A stretch of 64,000 nucleotides of DNA from assembly GCA_044226395.1 (NCBI GenBank), contig JBGAHD010000003.1, positions 62,001 to 126,000 of the forward strand, in the 5' to 3' direction. Positions 44,658-59,474 of this stretch are shown here, piece after piece. A program made the position numbers and the translations under genes. The DNA comes from JBGAHD01 sp044226395 (lineage in GTDB: Bacteria > Pseudomonadota > Gammaproteobacteria > Xanthomonadales > Ahniellaceae). Numbering within the stretch: position 1 is the stretch's first letter; every line of letters starts with the position of its first letter. A model generated the notes under the pieces. The model saw only the letters and a list, made by a program, of their open reading frames with translations. It had not been told where the DNA came from and made no database searches.

Positions 44658-45857
44658 ATGGATGCCGCCAATAGCACGCCCGTCAACAAACCTCGTCTGC
44701 CTCGCGAAGTGTGGGTCCTCGGTCTGGTGAGCATGTTCACCGACATGTCGAGCGAGTTCATTCACAGCGTGCTGCCGTTCTTCCTCGCCACCGGTCTGGG
44801 CGCGAGCGCACTGTCGATCGGCCTGATCGAAGGCGCGGCCGAGGGTCTGGCGCTCGCGACCAAGGTGTTCTCGGGCTATCTCAGCGACAAGCTGGGCAAG
44901 CGCAAGGGCCTGATCATTTTTGGCTACGGCTTGGCGACGCTGACCAAGCCGCTGATCCCGATGGCTTCGAGCGTGACCTGGATTCTCGGTGCACGCTTGC
45001 TCGATCGCATTGGCAAGGGCATTCGCGGCGCGCCGCGCGATGCCTTGTTGGCCGACGTGGTCCATGCCGATCAGCGCGGCGCGGCGTATGGACTGCGTCA
45101 GTCGCTCGACACCATTGGTGCTTTTCTGGGCCCGGCGATGGCGATCGCGGCCTTGATCTATTTCGCCGGCGATCTGCGCTCGGCGCTGTGGGTCGCGGTG
45201 ATTCCGGGCATCTTCGCGGTGGCGCTGCTGTTCTTCGGCATCGACGAGCCGAAGAATGTGCCGCGCCGCGAGGTGCGCTTGCCGATCACGCGCGCGGCGC
45301 TGTCGGCGCTGGGCGGTTTGTTCTGGCGCATCGTGCTGGTCGGCGCGGTGCTGACCTTCGCACGCTCAACCGAGGCTTTTCTCGTGTTGCGCGCCGCGCA
45401 GGTGGGCCTGACCGTGACCTGGCTGCCGCTCGCGCTGGTGGTGATGGCCGCGGTATTCACGATCACGGCCTATCCCGCCGGCGCCTGGGCCGATCGTGGC
45501 GATCGCCGCTGGATTCTCGCGGCCGGCATGATCGCGCTGCTCGCGGCGGATTTGGTCTTGGCGGCGGCCGATTCGCGGACGATGTTGTTTATCGGCGTCG
45601 GGCTTTGGGGGCTTCACATGGGCCTGACCCAGGGCATCTTCGCGGCCTACATCGCCGATGCCGCGCCGGGCGAATTGCGTGGCACGGCGTTCGGCGTGTT
45701 CTATCTGGTGTCGGGCGCGGTCTTGCTGGTGTCGAGCGGCACCAGCGGTTACGTGTGGGATCGCTTCAGTTCGGTCGCCACGTTTGAACTCGGCGCCGCT
45801 TGCGCCGCGATCGCCGCGCTGTCCGTGCTCGCCTTGCCGCCTCGACGCAAAGCCTGA
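44658..45857 (+). CDS. MFS transporter
   Basis: A 399-residue, 12-helix major facilitator protein. The first helix LGLVSMFTDMSSEFIHSVLPFFLA is followed by the loop SGYLSDKLGKRKG (the MFS G-x3-D-x2-G-x-R-R motif region) and DRIGKGIRGAPRDALLADVV. It resembles the YfmO/NarK-neighbour group of drug or metabolite exporters of unknown substrate. It does not appear to be part of the SUF operon, which starts 110 bases downstream. Confidence 0.88.
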   Translation: MDAANSTPVNKPRLPREVWVLGLVSMFTDMSSEFIHSVLPFFLATGLGASALSIGLIEGAAEGLALATKVFSGYLSDKLGKRKGLIIFGYGLATLTKPLIPMASSVTWILGARLLDRIGKGIRGAPRDALLADVVHADQRGAAYGLRQSLDTIGAFLGPAMAIAALIYFAGDLRSALWVAVIPGIFAVALLFFGIDEPKNVPRREVRLPITRAALSALGGLFWRIVLVGAVLTFARSTEAFLVLRAAQVGLTVTWLPLALVVMAAVFTITAYPAGAWADRGDRRWILAAGMIALLAADLVLAAADSRTMLFIGVGLWGLHMGLTQGIFAAYIADAAPGELRGTAFGVFYLVSGAVLLVSSGTSGYVWDRFSSVATFELGAACAAIAALSVLALPPRRKA

Positions 45858-45966
45858 GTCCACGCGGCGAGTTCCGCGGTTTGACCCTGCCGCGCGCAAT
45901 CGGTACCATTTCGGTCCTGATTGATCGGGCCCGTGTCCAGCGGGCCCCGTTGAGCGAGCCCCCGCC

Positions 45967-46416
45967 ATGCTCCGCGTGAGCAAACTGACCGATTACGCCA
46001 CCGTGGTGATGACCTGCTTGGCCGAAGCGCCCGAGCAGGTGCACGCGGCCGTGGGCTTGTCCGAGCGCGCGCGCCTGGAATTGCCGACGGTCAGCAAGGT
46101 GCTGAAGCTGCTCGCGCGCGCCGGCCTGGTCGAATCCTTTCGCGGCAGCGCCGGCGGCTATCGCCTGGCGCGCGCGCCCGAGCGAATCACCATCGCCGAC
46201 GTGGTCGCCGCCATCGAAGGCCCGATCGGCATGACCGAGTGCAGCGCGCACGACGGCGCTTGCGATCACGAATCGCATTGCGGCGTGCGCGTCAATTGGC
46301 GCCGCATCAGCCTCGCGATCGAAACCGCGCTCAAGGGCGTGACGGTCGCCGACATGACGCAAAAACCCGGCAATCGCAAGCGCATTCCGCTGCGTGTCGA
46401 ACTCCTGACTCACTGA
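45967..46416 (+). CDS. SUF-system Rrf2-family iron-sulfur regulator
   Basis: A 149-residue Rrf2-type transcriptional regulator that probably senses iron-sulfur status and controls the downstream suf operon. The winged helix shows LSERARLELPTVSKVLKLLARAGLVES with GSAGGYRLARAP. Three cysteines, Cys92, Cys99 and Cys105, in TECSAHDGACDHESHCG could bind a cluster. It lies 13 bases before sufB, so it likely autoregulates the operon. It belongs to the SUF-linked regulator group, distinct from IscR. Confidence 0.92.
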   Translation: MLRVSKLTDYATVVMTCLAEAPEQVHAAVGLSERARLELPTVSKVLKLLARAGLVESFRGSAGGYRLARAPERITIADVVAAIEGPIGMTECSAHDGACDHESHCGVRVNWRRISLAIETALKGVTVADMTQKPGNRKRIPLRVELLTH

Positions 46417-46429
46417 AGGCGCGGAATCC

Positions 46430-47869
<1,440 letters not shown>

Positions 47870-47924
47870 AGTTCGTGGAAAGCATCAAGCGCGTGACGCG
47901 AGCCGTCACGCCGGAGTCAGCATC

Positions 47925-48694
<770 letters not shown>

Positions 48695-48698
<4 letters not shown>

Positions 48699-50016
48699 GC
48701 GAGTTCGTGCGCGCGCACCTGGCGCGCTTCGACGCCGCCGTCGCGGGCTTGCCCGGCGCGCGTCTGGATTGGTTGAGCGAGGCGCGCCGCGCGGCGGTCG
48801 AGACCTTCGCGCGCGGCGGCCTGCCCGATGCGCGCGTGGAAGGCTGGAAGTACACGAGCCTGCGCGCGCTAGAAAGCACCGCCTGGCGCGAAGACGACGC
48901 GACCGCGGCCACGCGCGCGATCGATCCTTCGCTGCTGGAACTGCCGGGCGTCGACGCGGCGCGGATGGTGTTCGTCAATGGCGTGTTTCGCGCGGATTTG
49001 TCCGTGCTCGATGACGCCGAGCGCGCGGTGCTGAGCATTCAGCCGCTGTCGCGCGTGCTCGAGGGCGGTGGCGATGGCCTGTGCCATCCGCTGACGCGAC
49101 GTTACGAGGAGCCCGCCTCCGCGCTGGCTTCGCTCAACGCGGCGCTGGCGCGCGAGGGCGCGGTGATTCGAGTCGCCGCCGGCGCGACGATCGCGCGGCC
49201 CGTGCATCTGCTCGACATCAGCGTGGAGAGCGAAGGTCCGTTGGCCGTGCACGCGCGTCACATCGTGCGTCTGGGCGCGGGCGCCAGCTTGAATCTGATT
49301 GAATCGCAGCGCGCCGTCGGCGCGCCCGCGCATTGGCACAACCGCGTGCTGCAGATCGATCTCGCCGACGGCGCGCGCGTTGATCACACGCGCATTCAGG
49401 ACGCGGGCGAGAAGACACGCTTGGTCGCACGCACCGAAGTCGTCGCCGAAGCTGGCGCGCAATACGATCTGCGCGTGGCCGAGTTGGGCGCGGAGTTGTC
49501 GCGTCATGATCTGGTGGTGGATCTGCGTGGCGCGGGCGCGGGCACGACCGTTTTCGGCGTGGCCGCACTACGCGGTCGTCAGCACGCGGATCTGCAATTG
49601 CGCGTGACGCACGCGGCGCGCGATACGCGCAGTCGCGTGTCGTGGCGCGGCGTGGCCGATGGTCGCGCGCGCGCCGTGCTCGGCGGCGCCATCGTCGTGG
49701 CCGAAGGCGCCGATGGCGCGGACGCGGCGCTGGACAACAAAAACCTGCTGCTGTCGCCGCATGCCGAGATCGACGCCAAGCCCGTGCTCGAAATCCTGGC
49801 CGACGAGGTCAAGGCCGCGCATGGCGCGACCGTGGGGCAACTCGATGAGCGCGCCTTGTTCTACCTGCGCTCGCGTGGCTTGCCGGCGGCGGCTGCGCGC
49901 AGTCTGCTGACGTTCGCGTTCTGTCGCGGTCAGATCGAAGGCATCGCCGACGTGGCGCTGCGCGAGTTCGTCGCGAATTTGATTTCCGCGCATCTGCCCG
50001 CGCGTTCGGAGGCGAC

Positions 50017-50020
<4 letters not shown>
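48695..50020 (+). CDS. sufD: Fe-S cluster assembly protein SufD
   Basis: A 441-residue paralog of SufB completing the SufBC2D complex. The N-terminal helical part has PDARVEGWKYTSLRALEST. The beta-helix core includes HARHIVRLGAGASLNLIES and DNKNLLLSPHAEIDAKPVLEI, and the C-terminus has DERALFYLRSRGLPAAAARSLL. It overlaps sufC and sufS by 4 bases each. Confidence 0.96.
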
Positions 50021-51249
<1,229 letters not shown>

Positions 51250-51275
51250 AGCGCGCGGTACTACAATCGCGCGAC

Positions 51276-52643
51276 ATGAGTATCGCCGAGCTCTACAAGC
51301 AGACCGTGCTTGAACACAACCGCGCGCCGCGCAACTTCGGCGCGCTGCCCGGCCACACCCATGCGGGCGAGGGCAGCAACCCGATGTGCGGTGATCACCT
51401 GCGCTGCGAGCTGCGCGTGGTCGAGGGGCGCATCGCCGAAGCGAAGTTCGCCGGCGAGGCGTGCGCCATCGCGACGGCGGGGGCTTCGATCCTGAGTGAG
51501 TTGGTGCTCGGTCGTGATGAGACCGAAGTGCGGGCCTTACGCGAGCGGTTCGCGGCGTACCTCGAGGCGGCGGCGGGCGAGGATTCGGTGTTGGGTGAGC
51601 TAAATGCGCTTTCGGAGTTGCGCCGGTACCCGGCGCGGCGGCGGTGCGCGATGTTGGCGTTCGAGGCGGTGGTGGGGGCGCTGGGGGCGGGGGCGGTTGG
51701 GGACACCCATCATTCCTCCATCGACGCGGGGGCGGTTGTGTCGATTCGGGACACCCACGATTCGAAGGAGGCGGATCAGGACACCCACGGATCGCGACCG
51801 TCGATTCGGGACACCCACGATCCGAGGGCTGCCATTGGGGACACCCATCATTCCGCCATCGACGCGTCGATTCGGGACACCCACAAATCGAAAGCGGTTG
51901 AGGACACCCATCGTCCACCCTCCGGCATCGCGGCATTCAAGGACACCCACCAACCCGGCGCCACCGGATCCACTCAGAACACCCCGACAAATCAGGACAC
52001 CCACGATCCCCGATTGCCCCCCACGGCCTTCGAGGACACCCATCATTCCCCCACCAGCGCTGCGTCCCCTTCACACCACGCGCCGCCCCGGCCCCCGATC
52101 CGAGACACCTCCGCCATGGCCCCACTGACCTTCCGCCTCGCCACCCCCGCCGACATCCCCGCGCTCGTGGCCCTCGTCGAGTCGGCCTATCGTGGTGACT
52201 CCAGCCGTCAGGGCTGGACCACCGAAGCCGATCTGTTGCAAGGCCAGCGGACCGATCCCGTCAGCCTCGCGGCCGTGCTCGCCGAACCGGACAGTCGCGT
52301 CGTGTTGGCCTTCCGCGGCGACGAGCTTCTCGCCTGCGCCCATCTCGAGAAACACGACGGCGACGCCTGCTACTTCGGCATGTTCTCCGTTCGACCGAAC
52401 CTGCAAGGCGCCGGCATCGGCCGCCTGGTGATGCACGAATGCGAGCGCCAAGCGCGCGACGAAATGGGCTGCACGAAGATGGACATGACCGTGATCGTGC
52501 AGCGTCACGAACTGATCGCCTGGTACGAACGCCGCGGCTTCCGCGCGACCGGGGAGCGCAAGCCTTTTCCCTACGGCGACGAACGTTTCGGCCTGCCGCA
52601 ACGCGACGACCTCGAGTTCATCGTCCTGGCCAAGCCGCTGTGA
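51276..52643 (+). CDS. sufU: SufU sulfur-transfer domain fused through a translated repeat array to a GNAT acetyltransferase
   Basis: One uninterrupted 455-codon frame. Residues 1-140 are a SufU protein with all three conserved cysteines: Cys38 (NPMCGD), Cys63 (GEACAI), Cys124 (RRRCAM). SufU accepts sulfur from SufS. A normal SufU would stop near residue 140-150. Instead the frame runs through a repeat array (about 143-275) read as recurring DTH (DTHHSS, DTHDSK, DTHGSR, DTHDPR). It then enters a full GNAT domain (about 281-455) with SVRPNLQGAGIGRLVMHE as acetyl-CoA loop. No in-frame stop separates them. This may be a true fusion, or two genes whose separating stop was lost on repeat expansion. 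The acetyltransferase substrate is unknown. Confidence 0.85.
   Translation: MSIAELYKQTVLEHNRAPRNFGALPGHTHAGEGSNPMCGDHLRCELRVVEGRIAEAKFAGEACAIATAGASILSELVLGRDETEVRALRERFAAYLEAAAGEDSVLGELNALSELRRYPARRRCAMLAFEAVVGALGAGAVGDTHHSSIDAGAVVSIRDTHDSKEADQDTHGSRPSIRDTHDPRAAIGDTHHSAIDASIRDTHKSKAVEDTHRPPSGIAAFKDTHQPGATGSTQNTPTNQDTHDPRLPPTAFEDTHHSPTSAASPSHHAPPRPPIRDTSAMAPLTFRLATPADIPALVALVESAYRGDSSRQGWTTEADLLQGQRTDPVSLAAVLAEPDSRVVLAFRGDELLACAHLEKHDGDACYFGMFSVRPNLQGAGIGRLVMHECERQARDEMGCTKMDMTVIVQRHELIAWYERRGFRATGERKPFPYGDERFGLPQRDDLEFIVLAKPL
51698..52110 (+). repeat. GGACACCCA repeat array 1, frame-preserving, inside the sufU-GNAT frame
   Basis: Cores GGACACCCA or close variants begin at 51701, 51749, 51779, 51809, 51839, 51875, 51902, 51941, 51995 and 52034, with degenerate copies at 51977 and 52103. 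Flanks often read CGATTCG. Every spacing is a multiple of 3 (48, 30, 30, 30, 36, 27, 39, 36, 18, 39, 69), so the core is always read as Asp-Thr-His. Two other frames over this stretch are also largely open. The array starts at the natural end of the SufU domain, in sense orientation. Confidence 0.9.
52116..52643 (+). other. GNAT acetyltransferase domain with possible own start
   Basis: ATG 52116 begins MAPLTFRLATPADIPALV, the usual N-terminus of a 175-residue GNAT enzyme. If used, it would give a separate protein. However, the bases before it (repeat-derived, pyrimidine-rich) hold no clear ribosome site, so the domain may be made mainly by read-through from SufU. Landmarks are the acetyl-CoA loop GAGIGRL and a C-terminal WYERRGFRATGE. 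The next gene (Rieske) overlaps its stop by 4 bases. Confidence 0.7.
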
Positions 52644-52960
52644 GCACCTGGACCCGCGTCTGCGCCACCGCCGAACTGCTGCCCGGCGAACATCGCGTGG
52701 TCGATGTCGATGGCGTGATGATCGTCGTGTTCAATCTCGATGGCGAACTCTACGCGCTCGAAGACGTGTGCACGCACGACGGCGGCGAACTCGCCAGTGG
52801 CACGGTCCACGGTCACGAGATCGAATGCCCGCGCCACGGCGCGCGCTTCGACATCCGCTCGGGCGAGGTGACGTGTCCGCCGGCTTACGCGCCGACGGCG
52901 AAGTTTCCGGTAAAGGTCGAGGCCGGCGCGGTGTTCACGCGCGATGATCGCTGGGACTGA
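52640..52960 (+). CDS. Rieske [2Fe-2S] ferredoxin (non-heme oxygenase ferredoxin subunit type)
   Basis: A 106-residue electron-transfer protein. The Rieske ligands are Cys44-x-His46 in EDVCTHDGG and Cys63-x2-His66 in IECPRHGARFD, which bind a [2Fe-2S] cluster. The start is GTG 52640, overlapping the acetyltransferase stop (GTGA), so it is coupled to the suf operon. The short ferredoxin form often appears as the last gene of sufBCDS clusters; no oxygenase gene adjoins it, so its electron partner is unknown. Confidence 0.93.
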   Translation: MSTWTRVCATAELLPGEHRVVDVDGVMIVVFNLDGELYALEDVCTHDGGELASGTVHGHEIECPRHGARFDIRSGEVTCPPAYAPTAKFPVKVEAGAVFTRDDRWD

Positions 52961-53062
52961 GTCGCCGCTCGTCGGCTGACCCTTGTGACGGACCGGCCGG
53001 CCCGCAGACGCCCATGACCGGGCGCCATCGGGCGACGGCTCGAGCGGGGAGGGCGTGGCGTC

Positions 53063-53701
53063 ATGTGGGAATCCTGGGTTGAACTCTTGCAGCGCGGTCT
53101 GACCGCGTTGAGCCTGCATGTCGGGCTGTCCGAGGCGATGGCCATCATCGTGTTCACGCTGGCGACGCGGCTGCTGATCGCGCCGGTCTCGCTGGCGGTG
53201 AGTTATCGCGGGCAGAAGACGCGCGACACGCTCGAGCGTCTCAAGCCCGAACTCGAAGCCTTGCGCGCGCGCCACGCGGACGATCCGCGCGAACTGGCGC
53301 GGCGCACGTTCGATCTCTATCGACGCCACGGCGTGCGCCTGTTCGATCGCTGGAACGTGGCGCATCTGGGCGCGCAGGCGATGCTCGGCCTGGGCACGTT
53401 TCGCGCGCTGGGCCATCTGACCTTCGGCTCGCGCTTTCTGTGGATCGCCAATCTGGCCAAGCCCGACGTGGTGCTGACCGCGATCGTGGGTGTCCTGATG
53501 TTGGCGGTGGTGGCCTTGATGCCGGGGCTGGGTCCCGAAGCGCCGAAGTTCCTGATCTACGCGCCCGTGCTGGTGAGCGTGGTCGCGGTCGCGGCCTTGC
53601 CTTCGGCCATTGGGTTGTATTGGGCGACGACGAATGTCGTGTCGATCGCGCAGCAGCTCGCGTTGCGCGCGTGGATGCGGCACGAGCGTCGACGCGCATG
53701 A
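53063..53701 (+). CDS. YidC/Oxa1-family membrane protein insertase paralog
   Basis: A 212-residue inner-membrane protein with the Oxa1 core: IIVFTLATRLLIAPVSLAVSYRGQK (TM with the family Arg), a cytoplasmic coiled hairpin ERLKPELEALRARHADDP, then RFLWIANLAKPD and the last helices AALPSAIGLYWATTNVVSIAQQLAL. It lacks the large periplasmic domain of the housekeeping YidC and is much shorter, so it is a second insertase-like copy. It sits downstream of the SUF and Rieske genes and 31 bases before the DCC protein. Clients unknown. Confidence 0.85.
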   Translation: MWESWVELLQRGLTALSLHVGLSEAMAIIVFTLATRLLIAPVSLAVSYRGQKTRDTLERLKPELEALRARHADDPRELARRTFDLYRRHGVRLFDRWNVAHLGAQAMLGLGTFRALGHLTFGSRFLWIANLAKPDVVLTAIVGVLMLAVVALMPGLGPEAPKFLIYAPVLVSVVAVAALPSAIGLYWATTNVVSIAQQLALRAWMRHERRRA

Positions 53702-53732
53702 GGCTTCGGTTCGCGCGCTTGGCGATCGTTTG

Positions 53733-54146
53733 ATGAGCGACGCGCCCGACGCGCCCTTGGTGATCTTCGACGGCGCCTGCAATCTGTGCGCGGGCTCGGT
53801 GCGCTTCATCCTCGCGCGCGAGCGCGATCAGCAGCTGCGCTTCGCCGCCGTGCAGTCCGCGCGCGGGCAGGTTGAATTGCGGCGATGGGGGCTCGATCCG
53901 ACGGCGCCCGCGAGCTTTCTGCTGATCGAAGAAGGCCGCGCCTTGCAGCGTTCGGACGCGGCGCTCGCGCTGGCCCGGCATCTGCGCCTGCCTTGGCGCG
54001 CGGTGCGCGTATTGCGCGTGCTGCCGCGAGCATGGCGCGACGCGGTTTACGACTTCATCGCGGCGAGGCGCTATCGCTGGTTCGGCACGCGCGATGTGTG
54101 CCTGGTGCCGACGCCGGCCTTGCGCGCGCGATTCTTCGAGGAGTGA
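53733..54146 (+). CDS. DCC-family (DUF393) thiol-disulfide oxidoreductase-like protein
   Basis: A 137-residue protein with the DCC signature FDGACNLCAGSVRFIL (Cys16, Cys19) at its N-terminus, followed by FAAVQSARG and later YDFIAARRYRWFGTRD. The family has a thioredoxin-like CxxC arrangement, but its substrate is not established. ATG 53733 gives the normal family start and lies 31 bases after the YidC paralog. Possibly part of the same transcript. Confidence 0.88.
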   Translation: MSDAPDAPLVIFDGACNLCAGSVRFILARERDQQLRFAAVQSARGQVELRRWGLDPTAPASFLLIEEGRALQRSDAALALARHLRLPWRAVRVLRVLPRAWRDAVYDFIAARRYRWFGTRDVCLVPTPALRARFFEE

Positions 54147-54177
54147 TGGCGCGGCGACGCGATGCGCGCGTGTCGCG

Positions 54178-54798
54178 TTAGGGAGCGCCGAGTTCCGGCA
54201 AGCCCGTCACTGCATCCTCGCGTGTGAGGCGCGCGAGCACCAACTCGCCGCCACCGCCGATCACGGCGTGACGATCCTCGGGCTCGGGTTCGTGAACGAT
54301 GAGCGTGTCGCCGGCTTGCAGCGTCGGCGCGTCGTCGACGCGTTGCAGGCTCGCGTGGCCCGACAGCACATGGATGATCCATGACGTGCCCGCTTGCGCG
54401 AACAGCACCATCGGACCCACCAAGGGTCGCAGCAACAACTCGTGTCGAAAGCGACCGCGACGCGTGATCACGTTGAAGTCGCGCGCGGGGCCGCCGATCA
54501 GTCGGCAATGCGGCGTGTCGTCGCCGGAAAACACCAGCGGCTTGCTGCGTTCGTGCAGCAGCACCGGTTCGTCGCGATCGGCGAAGGTCAGCGACAGGCC
54601 TTGACCCGAAAGCAGCAGCAGACTGCGGTCGTAACCGGTGAAGGCGGAGAAATCGCCGTCATTCTCGATGTCGGCCATGCTAACGCGCCAATCGAAGTCG
54701 CCCTCGCTCGGATGACGCGCGAGCTCGGTGGTGAGACCACCACCGTTGCGCCAAGGCATGCGGCGATAGTCGGCGCGAGTGAGGCGAGTGGTGCGCAT
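54178..54798 (-). CDS. HutD family protein
   Basis: A 206-residue cupin-fold protein (RADYRRMPWRNGGGLTTELA, FSAFTGYDRSLLLLSGQGLSL, HCRLIGGPARDFNVITRRG). HutD proteins accompany histidine utilisation genes and may limit urocanate or formamide products, but no hut gene is in this window. The gene stands alone and converges with the DCC gene. Confidence 0.9.
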   Translation of the reverse strand: MRTTRLTRADYRRMPWRNGGGLTTELARHPSEGDFDWRVSMADIENDGDFSAFTGYDRSLLLLSGQGLSLTFADRDEPVLLHERSKPLVFSGDDTPHCRLIGGPARDFNVITRRGRFRHELLLRPLVGPMVLFAQAGTSWIIHVLSGHASLQRVDDAPTLQAGDTLIVHEPEPEDRHAVIGGGGELVLARLTREDAVTGLPELGAP

Positions 54799-54841
54799 GC
54801 GCGCAGTGTAGCGAAGCGCGGTGGGGTCGGCGTCAACGCGG

Positions 54842-54873
54842 ACGGCGCGCGGACCATCCTGTCCGCGCGCCGT
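54842..54873. terminator. Terminator-like hairpin downstream of the ComEA-like gene
   Basis: A perfect 13-bp GC-rich stem (54842-54854 with 54861-54873) with a 6-base loop, about 45 bases after the ComEA-like gene end on the minus strand. No T-run follows. Confidence 0.6.
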
Positions 54874-54918
54874 TGGAGTGGAAGGGCGCGCCTCCTTGCG
54901 CGCCGGATGTCGCGGAAC

Positions 54919-55236
54919 TTACTGGGCCGGCGAAGTGCTCGGCGTGGTCGCGGGCTTGACCGGCTGCGCGACGCCACCCGTGGTCATCGCATCGCGATTC
55001 TTCTCCACCGTCTTGAGGCCGATGCCCTGCACCTGGGCGAGTTGGTCGACGGTCTTGAACGGGCCGTGAGCTTCGCGGTAGGCGATGATGGCGCGCGCCT
55101 TCGATTCACCGACACCGTTGAGGCCCGAGGCCAGCGTCGCCGCGTCGGCGGTGTTGATGTTGACCGGCTCGGCGGCGAACGCGGCGGACGACAGGGCGAA
55201 GCACAGCGACAACAGCAGCGACTTGAACAGATTCAT
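54919..55236 (-). CDS. ComEA-like helix-hairpin-helix DNA-binding protein
   Basis: A 105-residue exported protein. The signal peptide (MNLFKSLLLSLCFALSSAAFA) is followed by one ComEA-type HhH pair: VNINTADAATLASGLNGVGESKARAIIAYRE and the second hairpin AQVQGIGLKTVEKNRD. The C-terminus is a Pro/Thr/Ser tail. Such small ComEA-like proteins bind incoming DNA in the periplasm during natural transformation. AAGGAG lies upstream of the ATG. Stand-alone gene. Confidence 0.92.
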   Translation of the reverse strand: MNLFKSLLLSLCFALSSAAFAAEPVNINTADAATLASGLNGVGESKARAIIAYREAHGPFKTVDQLAQVQGIGLKTVEKNRDAMTTGGVAQPVKPATTPSTSPAQ

Positions 55237-55589
55237 GGCGGACTCCTTGTCCAGTTAGTTGCCGGTCGAGTCGTTCGGCCGGTGTGCAAAGACTAAAGAT
55301 CGCAAGCGCTTCACCCTATCGCGGGATGTCGCGACGACACGTGCGTGGATGCGGGCGCGGCGTGTCAGACGGGGGATGACGCGGTGTCAGACGCGCGCGG
55401 TCAGGCGGCATCGAAAAGACTGGAAAATGCGGGGGATTTGGCGTGGCTCGGTGTAGGAGCGTGAGGTGGGGCGGGGTGTCGATTCGGTGAAACGTTCGGT
55501 TTGCTGGGTGTCCTCGTGCACGCTCGCGAACGACTCGCGCGCGTTCAAGCGCCGCTGGCTAGTTCGGGGGAAGTCTTCCACAAGGGGCT
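55237..55589. other. Gap between the ComEA-like gene and repeat array 2
   Basis: About 350 bases with no convincing gene. The right part of 55237-55330 should hold the promoter of the ComEA-like gene. Array 2 follows. Confidence 0.35.
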
Positions 55590-55599
55590 TGGATTGTGG

Positions 55600-55976
55600 T
55601 TGTCCTCATCCATCTCAGCCGCTTCGATGAGTCCCTGGAACCCTGGGTGTCCAGAAATCGTGCGCCATTGATGGGTGTCCTGATCGGCACAGACGGCGGC
55701 GCGACCGAACGCCGAATCGATGGGTGTCCCGAATCTTCGAAGAATCCGCGGAGCCCTGGATGTCCAGATATCGCGCGTGATTGATGGGTGTCCCGATCCG
55801 TGCTGGCCGTGGCGCGAGCGAATAGCGAATCGATGGGTGTCCTCAATCGCTCACTCAATCGCTCACGAGCGAGTAGCGATTCGATGGGTGTCCTCAATCG
55901 CTCACGTGTGTGATTGATGGGTGTCCTCGATCTCTGCTGGCCGTGGCGCGAGCGAGAAACGAATCGATGGGTGTCC

Positions 55977-55977
<1 letters not shown>
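55600..55977 (-). repeat. GGACACCCA repeat array 2, downstream of the kinase gene, with higher-order period
   Basis: On the minus strand the core GGACACCC(A) recurs at plus-strand TGTCC positions 55601 (degenerate), 55648, 55676, 55725, 55761, 55789, 55838, 55889, 55922 and 55972. The spacing pattern 28, 49, 36 is followed by 28, 49, 51, so three neighbouring cores form a 113-base higher-order unit repeated at least twice, with a third diverged copy. The spacings are mostly not multiples of 3. The core nearest the kinase touches its TGA stop. Confidence 0.9.
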
Positions 55978-58664
<2,687 letters not shown>

Positions 58665-58668
58665 GGCG

Positions 58669-59196
58669 CTAGCCGTCGATCCACTCGCTGAGCCAGGCGC
58701 GCGCGCGCTTGAGGTCGCGCTGCACGGTGCGTGGCGTCACGCCCTTGAGTTCGGCGATCTCGGTGACTTCGAGTCCGGCGAACCACGCCAGTTCGACGGT
58801 CTCGGCCAAGTCCTCGTCGGCCGCCTGGAGGCGCTCGAAGGCCAGGCTCAGCGCCAGGCGCGCGCCCGCGTCGTCATCGTGGCGCGCGTTCGGCGCTTCG
58901 TCGGTGGCGGCATCGCCGCGATGGCGCGCGCGCACTTGGCCGGCGCGCGCGTGGTCGATGGCGATCTGGCGCATCACGCGCGCGCACAACGCCATCAAGT
59001 GACGGCGGTCGCTGATCTTGGCGCCGGCGCGCGCCAGGCGCAGATAGGCCTCGTGCACCAGGACCGTGGTCGACAAGGTGTCTTGCGAACGATGATGAAA
59101 GCGTTGATGGCGGGCCAGGCGCTTGAGCTCGCCATAGACTTCGGGCAGCAGCGGGTCGATGGCGCGTGCCGGGACTTCGCAAGAAGATTCGCTCAT
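58669..59196 (-). CDS. ECF-type RNA polymerase sigma factor (second module)
   Basis: A 175-residue sigma factor. Region 2 is in LLPEVYGELKRLARHQRFHHRSQDTLS and VLVHEAYLRLARAG; region 4 is in FAGLEVTEIAELKGVTPRTVQRDLKRARAWL. ATG 59196 gives the usual length. The kinase follows immediately, as in the 10962-14437 pair, so the two modules are paralogous. It is divergent from the M20 peptidase. Confidence 0.88.
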   Translation of the reverse strand: MSESSCEVPARAIDPLLPEVYGELKRLARHQRFHHRSQDTLSTTVLVHEAYLRLARAGAKISDRRHLMALCARVMRQIAIDHARAGQVRARHRGDAATDEAPNARHDDDAGARLALSLAFERLQAADEDLAETVELAWFAGLEVTEIAELKGVTPRTVQRDLKRARAWLSEWIDG

Positions 59197-59474
59197 GATG
59201 ATGATTCCTTCACGTCCCTGTTCCGCCTTCGCGTAAAGACTTCGCCCGCGGGTTGCCCTTTCTGACTCATCGATCGCGTTCTCGCGATTTCTGCAAATCG
59301 CGTGATCAAACCCGCCCGACCACCGTAGGCGCCGCACCCTTCATGGCGCGTGAATTTTCCGCGCCATCCCCATGCAACGACCACGACCACCCGGATCGAA
59401 CACCGGAAATTGCCAACTTGCCCGCATTTCCGGCGCCTCGGCTACACTGGCCGCCTACCCCTGGGGTGCCAGAA

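Noticed and set aside
51698..52110. Array 1 considered as a CRISPR array
   Set aside because: Units are only about 9-20 bases with very uneven spacers of 9-60 bases, no cas genes are nearby, and the array is part of an open reading frame.
53485..53505. GGGTGTCC match inside the YidC paralog
   Set aside because: It encodes Gly-Val-Leu in a conserved membrane helix, is isolated, and is better explained as coding sequence than as a repeat copy.
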